Assembly: GCA_015657535.1 (NCBI GenBank)
Contig: JADHZB010000887.1
Coordinates: 27,161-43,546, forward strand
DNA: 16,386 bases
Direction: 5' to 3'
DNA from: Nephromyces sp. MM_2019
Lineage: Eukaryota > Apicomplexa > Aconoidasida > Nephromycida
The translations under genes and the position numbers were made by a program. Shown one piece after another: positions 9,841 through 16,386 of this stretch. Each line of letters starts with the position of its first letter. Within the stretch, counting starts at the first letter, position 1. The notes below the pieces were generated by a model. It did not search any database. It was not told where the DNA came from and was given only the letters and a program-made list of their open reading frames with translations.

Positions 9841-10400
9841 GTGTGTATAATATGTATTTTGTACAATAGTTTATCTAACAACTATGCATATGCTCAGAGC
9901 AACAAACCAATCTATTTATACCTGAAGTTCATGCCATCTTACCATAAAATTAACAATTGTGTGAATTTTGCTTGTTCTAGCTCCTATATTTATTTATATA
10001 TACCTAAGACATGTATATGTTGGTAGTCATAACAAATTATGATTAACAACATATATTTAGCTATCTACGTTGTGATTCTAATTATCACAAGTAATTGTTT
10101 CCTAGATTAATTGTATTTATAATAAGGAACTAGCACTGCCTGTGTATCTGTTTATCACATTTAATTAGTTATATACATTTGTGTGACTTCTACCTAGTTA
10201 TACTGTGTTAGCCTATGTATATCGTGTGTACTACTAGATATCTTGGTGGCAGTTTATCTATGTGTGTGAGTGTGTATATGTTGTAGACATATATGCTTAC
10301 GCTCGATACTTTTTATTTCATGCGATTTCTAAGTTTTCAGGTCTGTGTGGCTAATATATCTATATTATATATAAACAATATGTGTGTGTGTGAGATTAAT
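9836..10400. repeat. TG-rich spacer upstream of the Sec24 locus
   Basis: The plus strand repeatedly shows TGTGTG, GTGTGTGAGTGTGTATATG (around 10260) and TGTGTGTGTGTGAG (10381-10394). The simple repeat here is TG on the plus strand, the opposite orientation to the CA repeats that begin about 150 bp further on. No coding capacity was seen. Confidence 0.5.
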
Positions 10401-10549
10401 AAATCACATTTATCAGCATTGTTTAAAAATTAAAGTGTTTTAAGGGCCTCAACTACACCTTGCGTTAAGCTTGTCATAACATATATATACATATATACAT
10501 AGACTTGTAAACGTATGCTAATTTACATTTTAAAATATACCAAAGCACA

Positions 10550-10835
10550 TGTATACACACACACAAAGAAAGTCAACATGATGGATAATAGTTACATATG
10601 CACGAAAAACTTAGCGTGTGTGCGCACACACTCACAACACACGCACATATATATATATATATATATTTATATATTTATCTATACTCTTCAGATTCCACAC
10701 ATACACACACACCAACCAATATACACAAACATTCATATACAAGCACAGGCTCAAGCTCACATGCAAACTCTAACACACCACAAACACAACAGATACACAC
10801 AATTTCACTTAAGCTTCATATTTAATGAACATTTT
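10550..10835. repeat. CA-rich tract with AT core
   Basis: The plus strand holds ACACACACAC (10554-10565), a 16-bp perfect palindrome of alternating purine and pyrimidine (10616-10631), an AT run (10648-10667) and a long string of CACA, ACAC and CAAGC words to about 10800. Two overlapping open frames translate to His/Thr/Ile-rich low complexity and are judged non-coding. Confidence 0.6.
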
Positions 10836-11388
10836 CTCTAATGCTAATTACTCTAAAATCATTAACGGTTTGATAAGTTCCATTTCATAAATTTCTTCAT
10901 TTTCCATAAAGCTACTTAGGATACACCTATTGCTTAATAATATATTCACAGTTTTTACCCACACAAATTTCACTGAAATTTCTTCTTTGCTTTATCATTT
11001 TTGCACGCACAGCATATGCCAATACATTCCATTCCAAGAGATTCAGATCTTTGATAAAAGAAGAGGATATCTTCATATTTATTGATAATTCCATTACTCC
11101 TACTCTCCTTGTGGCACAAGATATGGACCTAACAAATACCTAACACACTTATTAAACAAGATCTTACACCTTTCTACCTGAGTTTCTGCTCTAGAATCAG
11201 AGCGCATGACAGTACACCCAACACTAATACGTTTTTGATTAAATCAAAGGATTTACAAACAACAGAATTATCAACCCACACAATACACAACCTTCTCGAT
11301 ACACCCAATACATACCCTATCTAACACGACAACCCCGTGCTCTATCAGACCATAACATTTGCCCGAACATACACACCGTTTCTAGAAA
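10836..11388 (+). promoter_or_regulatory. Upstream region and probable leader of Sec24
   Basis: This stretch has no open frame. From about 11200 to the ATG the plus strand becomes C- and A-rich and nearly G-free, with words such as CCCACACAATACACAACC. That composition continues into the start of the Sec24 coding sequence and fits a transcribed leader. The ATG at 11389 sits in a favourable context (GAAAATG). No TATA-like or other promoter element could be assigned with confidence. Confidence 0.35.
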
Positions 11389-14300
11389 ATGCAGAACCCT
11401 ACACCCCCTGGTTATCAAAGTTACCCTTCTACACACATGAATAACCAATCAAATGAGAGGCCACAAGGATATGACCCAAATTACCCGAATATGATGCATC
11501 AGCAACCCACTTATAACAATGGTGGGCCCAATTATAGTTACAGTCCAAATACACCAGGACACTCTTACATAAATGAAAGAAATCCGAACAATTCCTTCCC
11601 ACATTATCCCCAGTCAACACAAGTTCATGGATATTACTCTAACACATTTACTAACACTCAAGCCAATGCTCAACCACCATATCAAAATACATACACACCC
11701 CCACCCCCAAACAATCTGCAGGCATATCAAGGTAATAACCAACTTCAAAATCATCACCCCCAATATCCACCCAATCCTGAGACAAATCGAAGCAACACTG
11801 CACAAAATCCACCCACTATGCCTCCTCTTTACTCTCGAAACCAAGCACCCCATTATCAAACTACACGAACTATTTATGATCCTGCTTACCCTGAACCTCG
11901 CTATCAGAGAAATCCAGATACACCTAACTACCCACGCGCTCATGACCCGAATGACCCATTTTACCAACAACCCCCTACCGAATCAAATCCTACAAATAAA
12001 GTATCCACTGAAACCAGTGATGCCAATGAAGATTTCATACCAAGTTTTGTTAAGAGACTAACTGCATCTGTTTCTAATGATATTATTCAAGTACCCAGGC
12101 CACAAACCCCTAATCCAAACAATGAGATGAATTACGAAAAAAAAATCATTGACAAAGATTTTTACGTATCTCCCCCTCCTTCAAACAACCGATTTGAATT
12201 TTGTGACAAGGGTTCCTCTTCTATGCGATTTGCTCGCCTTACCCTAGCAACTTGTCCAGGACTAACAGGAAGCCAGTTCAGTACAAACATCCCATTTTCG
12301 TGTATAGTACAACCATTTGCAGATCAGAGTGAAATGGAGATGCCTATACCTCTCATTGACCTTACTCCATCTTCTCTACCTTCTCCAGGTACAGCTGATC
12401 AATCTGATATGGGCCCAGTGAGGTGTATGAGGTGTAAGGCCTATATAAACCCATTTACAATATATGAGAAAGCTAAGAATGTATTTGTGTGTAACCTATG
12501 TGGTTATCAGTCTAAAGTACCTGATTTCTATAATCCCCTCTTAGAGAGTGGTCAAAATCGTGTAGATAAGCTAGCGCGTGCAGAAATGAGCTATGGGAGT
12601 GTCGATTTTGTTGCCTCGAAGGCTTACGCCATATCTGTACCCAAACCACCCCGTTTTTGTATTATTATTGAAAATACATATACAGCGCGTTATATGAATC
12701 TAACAAATTGTGTAATCAATGCTATACAACAAGCACTCCCACAGATAAATTCACCTTATTTTGAAATCTCAATCATTACCTATGATGAGACTATACAATT
12801 CTACGCTTTAGAATTTAGTAAGGGCACACCACAATGGAAATTATTAGTTGTTTCTGATGTTGATTCACCCTTTATACCTGCACCTGTTGATAGCCTATTT
12901 GTGAATGTAACTGAAAACTTGGATGATCTCAATAATCTATTGAGTTTAATACCAACTTTTACCTCTGAAAAATCAGCTACAAACTCCGCTGGAAATGCGG
13001 CACTCTTTGCTGCAGTTAATTTGATCTCAAACACTGGAACGGGCCTTATCAATTGGTTTTGTTGTTCTTCACCTGATGTAGGTATGGGTGCACTCAAAGT
13101 TGACCCAAAGGCTAAGGAAAAATTAACACCTGAATTACTCAACACACAATTCTATACAAGTTTATTATACCAATGTTATAAATATGGTATATCGATTGAT
13201 CTCCATTGTTATCCAGCTAAAAATACATCAATCAATTTATACTCACTTAGCTATCCAGCTACTGAATCAGGTGGTAAAGTTTATTATACTAAAGATTTTG
13301 AATGGGATAAAGACTATGATAAAATTTATTATGATTTATTACGTTCATTACAAAAACCAACGGGCTTTGATTGTTCTGTAAAGGTGAGAACAGCTAAAGG
13401 CCTCTCTGTTAATAAATTATACACACCTTATACCAATCCACTTTCAATGGCTGATGTTACTAGCTTTAAGGCACCCAAATTAGATGCAGATTCAGCCTTT
13501 GCCATCGAAATTAAGATTGAAGAAACGTATGTGTGTGTATTGGGCGTGTGTGTGGGGTGTTTGTGTATGTATATGTATGTGTAGAGATTAGAGGGATAAA
13601 AGTTTTAGGGTATTACTCACAAAATATCGAACATTCTACTTATACCTTTAAATACACATACATAGATGACATACAAAGTATTGAGATATATATTTACTAT
13701 TTGATTTTTGTTTATATATATATATGTATATTTACAGATGATCTACAAATTATTGAAATAGATATTCAACTTAATTGTTTGATATAATTACACATTTCAC
13801 ACATATACACAAAATAATTATCACTTTTTTTTTGCAGAATGAATGATGTGGAATATGTGTATGTTCAAATAGCTTGTCTATATACAACTTTAATGGGTAC
13901 AAAACAAATACGTGTACACACATTGGCTATAAATGTAGCAAATACCACACAAATGTTATTTAGAAATTCAGATTTAGATAGTCTTGTTAATTATTTGGCC
14001 CGAATAACATGCTCAGAAATTTTAAAGGGAAAAACAAATTGGAAAGAAACAATCAACTCAATGGTTACAGATATACTTCATTCTTACCGTTCTAATGTAC
14101 GTTTATATACATTTTATTTATATATCATTGCATTTACACACTTGAATTTATGATGTAATACTTAAGCCATTCTATTTATACAATCATGTTTACACACATG
14201 TATTTACTCACACACATGTATTATCTCATACACATGTATTATCTCACACACATGTATTATCTCACACACTTGTATATATATATACACACACCTACATTTA

Positions 14301-16080
14301 TTTACACACACCCACTTATTTACACACACACACCTCTATCAATGTGTATAATAATCCTATACACATTAATTTATATTATGTGTGTAGATACCACCAAAAC
14401 CAAATCCTGAGCAATTATTTTTACCCGATGCATTGAAATTACTTCCCTTATATTATTCCTGCCTAATAAGAAATGTGGTAAATAAATTTCACACACATCT
14501 TAGTTATATATATTACACATATATTATTGATAATCCTCACATTTTAGTTATATTATAAACATTTTTTTAAAGTCAAATATATGCTTGTTTCTTATAAATT
14601 TTACAAATTGAAACACCTATTTACGCACACACCCTATTTATCTTATACATAATACACCCAGTTTCACACACCCAATAAATACATTTTACATATTAACACA
14701 CATAGGCCTGCCGCCAATACAAATCATTGGGTGATGAACAACTTTGGTATATACATAATTTCTTATCAAATCCCTGTATGTACACACTACCTATGTTATA
14801 CCCTCGAATTTTCCCTATGCACCGTTCATTTACTAAGAAAAGTAAAGAGATAGCCAATTTACCCAAGGTTACACATACACACACACACATATACATATAT
14901 ATATATCTATATGTACACTTGTCTATATGTATTTGTTTGTACAATCTTTTTTTATACAAACACATTTACCTCTACATATTGGTTTACATAACCCATTTTT
15001 ACACACACACACACACATGACTCTATGTGTATATATAGAATTTTGAATTATATATATATATATGTTTGTATAACTTATCCAAGATAATATATAAATCTGA
15101 ATGATTAGATGAATATATACAAGTGATAGTAATCATCTAGATGTCTACACTTTATATACCTTTTTATTCCTTATAAACAATCTAAACACACTCATATATA
15201 CACATATGCACATACACACACACACACACATACAGATTGGTCAATACTCAACAATATTAGAGGCCTATTACTATCCAGAAACAATACCAGCTCGTGGTGA
15301 TATGATTACAACTGATGGTGTGTACATCTTCGATATAGCAAATATAATTATCTTATATGTTGGAAATGATGTTAGCCCAGAATATATATCTCAAGTAAGC
15401 CCATAATCTTAAAATACACACACTCACACACACAAACATACACACGCACACACAATAAATATATACATTAATTTTATTATATAATATCTATGAAATATAT
15501 ATATCTATATAGTAATCATAATGTGTGTATCAATCATAATAATGTGTTTGTATCAATCATAATAATGTGTGTGTAAATGATAGTGTTTATAGAGTATATA
15601 TGATATTTAATAATTAATTATTTATAAATAAATTTTTTTTAGGTATTTGGCCCAGAGGCTGCAGCCAATGATATACCCCCATCTGAATGGAAAATTATTG
15701 ATGATGATCCAGACTCACAAGGAGGTTACACACACACATATTTGAATACATACACACCTATATATACACATTCCGATACACACAATCTTATACATAATTT
15801 AAAATACATAATTCAATACACATAATTCAATACATACAATTATATATCCACATCTACATACATCTCTAAGAACGACGTATATCAGAATATATATATACAC
15901 ACACACACATACACACACACACATACACATACACAAACACACACACACACACGTACACATACATTCATACACACATTTCACTATATTTTGTTAGCCCTTA
16001 TTAATAAACTTATAAAACAAATTCAATCTGAAAGGAGAACATTTTCATATCCTGTTGTTCGTATGATTCTTCCTAAGTAA
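11389..16080 (+). CDS. SEC24: Sec24, COPII coat cargo-binding subunit, 991 aa, seven exons
   Basis: Sec24 pairs with Sec23 under Sar1 control and selects cargo for vesicles leaving the ER. Exons as rebuilt: 11389-13526, 13838-14096, 14388-14477, 14706-14867, 15236-15394, 15643-15724, 15995-16080; all phases agree and the stop is TAA 16078-16080. Residues 1 to about 210 are a disordered Pro/Gln/Asn/Tyr-rich tail, usual for Sec24. The zinc finger is C346-x2-C349 ... C368-x2-C371 (VRCMRCKAYINPF, FVCNLCGY). The trunk domain begins at PRFCIIIENT (421-430). The beta-sandwich runs into KVRTAKGL (665-672) and, across intron 1, IEIKIEE-T-MNDVEYVYVQ. Exon 2 gives GTKQIRVHTLAINVANT and SDLDSLVNYLARIT, the helical-domain signature. 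Exon 3 gives LFLPDALKLLPLYYSCLIRN and exon 4 LYPRIFPMHRS. Exons 5-7 form the gelsolin-like end (GDMITTDGVYIFDIAN, ILYVGNDVSPEYISQ, final SYPVVRMILPK). Length is normal for the family. The first 2.1 kb has no intron; all six lie in the last 30%. Intron 3 may instead begin at 14475, giving 990 aa. Confidence 0.93.
13527..13837 (+). other. Sec24 intron 1, 311 nt, TG-rich at its 5' end
   Basis: Donor GTATGT, acceptor TTTTTTTTGCAG, phase 2 (AC|A restores Thr). The first 58 nt are TG-rich with G runs. The middle contains AT runs and the 3' third is CA-rich (13787-13813) before an excellent polypyrimidine tract. If retained, translation would add 18 codons and stop at TAG. I considered an extra exon near 13737 but the direct join gives an uninterrupted Sec24 alignment. 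Confidence 0.85.
14097..14387 (+). other. Sec24 intron 2, 291 nt
   Basis: Donor GTACGT, acceptor TATGTGTGTAG, phase 0 on both sides. It contains an 18-bp tandem array (reported separately) followed by CA/TA repeat (14270-14333). The acceptor has a TG run instead of a polypyrimidine tract. Confidence 0.82.
14197..14286. repeat. 18-bp tandem repeat inside Sec24 intron 2
   Basis: Five near-identical units of the type CATGTATTATCTCACACA start at 14197, 14215, 14233, 14251 and 14269 (last unit CTTG). A partial unit starts at 14185. The 18-bp period keeps one frame open, which explains the repetitive spurious translation here. Confidence 0.85.
14478..14705 (+). other. Sec24 intron 3, 228 nt
   Basis: The acceptor is CACACATAG|GCC at 14705, phase 0. 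Two donors three bases apart both keep the frame: GTAAAT at 14478 (preferred, with G before it) and GTGGTA at 14475, which would drop one Val. The interior is AT-rich with scattered CA runs (14626-14700). Confidence 0.72.
14868..15235 (+). other. Sec24 intron 4, 368 nt, CA repeats at both ends
   Basis: Donor AAG|GTTACA is immediately followed by a CA microsatellite (14871-14890). The acceptor ACATACAG at 15235 is preceded by another CA run (15212-15231). Phase 0. A third CA run lies at 15001-15016 and an AT run at 15049-15064. The donor lacks the usual A/G at +3 and G at +5, but no other nearby GT keeps the conserved reading. Confidence 0.82.
15395..15642 (+). other. Sec24 intron 5, 248 nt, CA then TG repeats
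   Basis: Donor CAA|GTAAGC, acceptor ATTTTTTTTAG|GTA, phase 0. The 5' half has CA repeat (15415-15452). The 3' half has three tandem units of the form AATCATAATAATGTGTKTGTATC (about 15514-15575), so CA and TG blocks face each other in one intron. Retention adds V-S-P and stops. Confidence 0.87.
15725..15994 (+). other. Sec24 intron 6, 270 nt, long CA tract
   Basis: Donor GGAG|GTTACA followed at once by CA repeat, like intron 4. Acceptor TATTTTGTTAG|CC, phase 1 (G|CC restores Ala). A CA-dominated tract fills about 15897-15975, only 20 bases before the acceptor. The join gives SQG-ALINKLIKQIQ and the expected Sec24 end. Confidence 0.85.
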
Positions 16081-16130
16081 TTATATATATAGCCTAAATG
16101 TTTAATATATATATATGTGTAATATTTTAT

Positions 16131-16296
16131 GTGTGTATATTGTATAATTATGTTTGTGTATATTATATATTTGTGTTGCGTGTATATTATATAATTGTGT
16201 TTGTGTATATTGTATAATTGTGTTGCGTGTATATTATATAATTGTGTTTGTGTATATTGTATAATTGTGTTGCGTGTATATTATATAATTGTGTTA
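16131..16296. repeat. 47-bp tandem repeat downstream of Sec24
   Basis: The TTGCG markers lie exactly 47 bp apart (G of GCG at 16178, 16225 and 16272). Each 47-bp unit is a diverged dimer of 24 and 23 bp, with half-units beginning GTTGCGTGTATATTATATAA and GTTTGTGTATATTGTATAA. Less regular half-units extend the array leftwards to about 16131. The orientation is TG on the plus strand, opposite to the CA repeats in the upstream gene. Confidence 0.85.
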
Positions 16297-16386
16297 AGTG
16301 TATGTATGCACACTTTTTTGGATATACTCATGTCCACCTATATATAAACCTTTCAAGTATGTAGGTGTGATTAATCACATGTATAT

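Noticed and set aside
9582..10026. Two overlapping hydrophobic plus-strand frames (95 and 61 codons)
   Set aside because: Rich in Trp, Cys, Tyr and Ile with no family resemblance; lengths are within chance for T-rich DNA, and the region merges into TG repeat.
10515..10841. Two open frames over the CA-rich tract before Sec24
   Set aside because: Their sequences are His/Thr/Ile/Tyr repeat translations of microsatellite DNA in overlapping frames.
13533..13787. Possible extra Sec24 exon inside intron 1 (frame ending DLQIIEIDIQLNCLI)
   Set aside because: Joining 13526 directly to 13838 restores a Thr codon and a continuous Sec24 alignment of normal spacing; an extra exon would insert residues into a conserved strand.
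15799..15981. 60-codon minus-strand frame in intron 6
   Set aside because: It is a Cys/Val/Met/Tyr repeat produced by reading TG repeat on the opposite strand of a CA tract.

Overview
The window is AT-rich eukaryotic nuclear DNA that uses the standard genetic code (TAA, TAG and TGA stops), has GT-AG introns, and carries large amounts of CA/TG and AT simple repeat. It holds three confidently identified protein genes, one doubtful small gene, and long non-coding stretches. The genes are ordinary housekeeping types. AT richness, N/T/S-rich insertions in conserved proteins and mixed intron sizes suggest a unicellular eukaryote. An alveolate is possible, but nothing in the sequence settles the lineage.

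Layout. 1-1841 is non-coding on this evidence: a G/T-rich degenerate minisatellite (about 1-240), TG-rich DNA to about 730, then AT-rich DNA with AT microsatellites. 1842-2078 (+) is a possible small single-pass membrane protein. 2192-3664 (+) is an intronless gene for the queuine tRNA-ribosyltransferase accessory subunit (QTRT2-like). Convergent to it, 7184-4136 (-) is a molybdenum cofactor sulfurase (NifS-like aminotransferase plus MOSC) with one 82-nt intron. 7200-11388 has no convincing protein gene. It contains one less AT-rich block (7533-7670) with pol III-like signals, then TG-rich DNA followed by CA-rich DNA. 11389-16080 (+) is Sec24, a COPII coat subunit, rebuilt here as seven exons (991 aa) with six repeat-filled introns all in the last 30% of the coding sequence. 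The window ends in a 47-bp TG-rich tandem repeat.

How the genes relate. They do not form one pathway. QTRT2 acts in queuosine modification of tRNA. The Moco sulfurase implies that the organism makes or obtains molybdopterin and has at least one xanthine dehydrogenase/aldehyde oxidase-type enzyme. Sec24 selects cargo for ER-to-Golgi vesicles. The main unusual points are the repeat-filled 3' introns of Sec24, the strand-biased CA/TG domains around it, the eroded zinc site of QTRT2, and the presence of a Moco sulfurase, which would be informative if the organism is an apicomplexan. I found no clear evidence of a novel multi-gene system.
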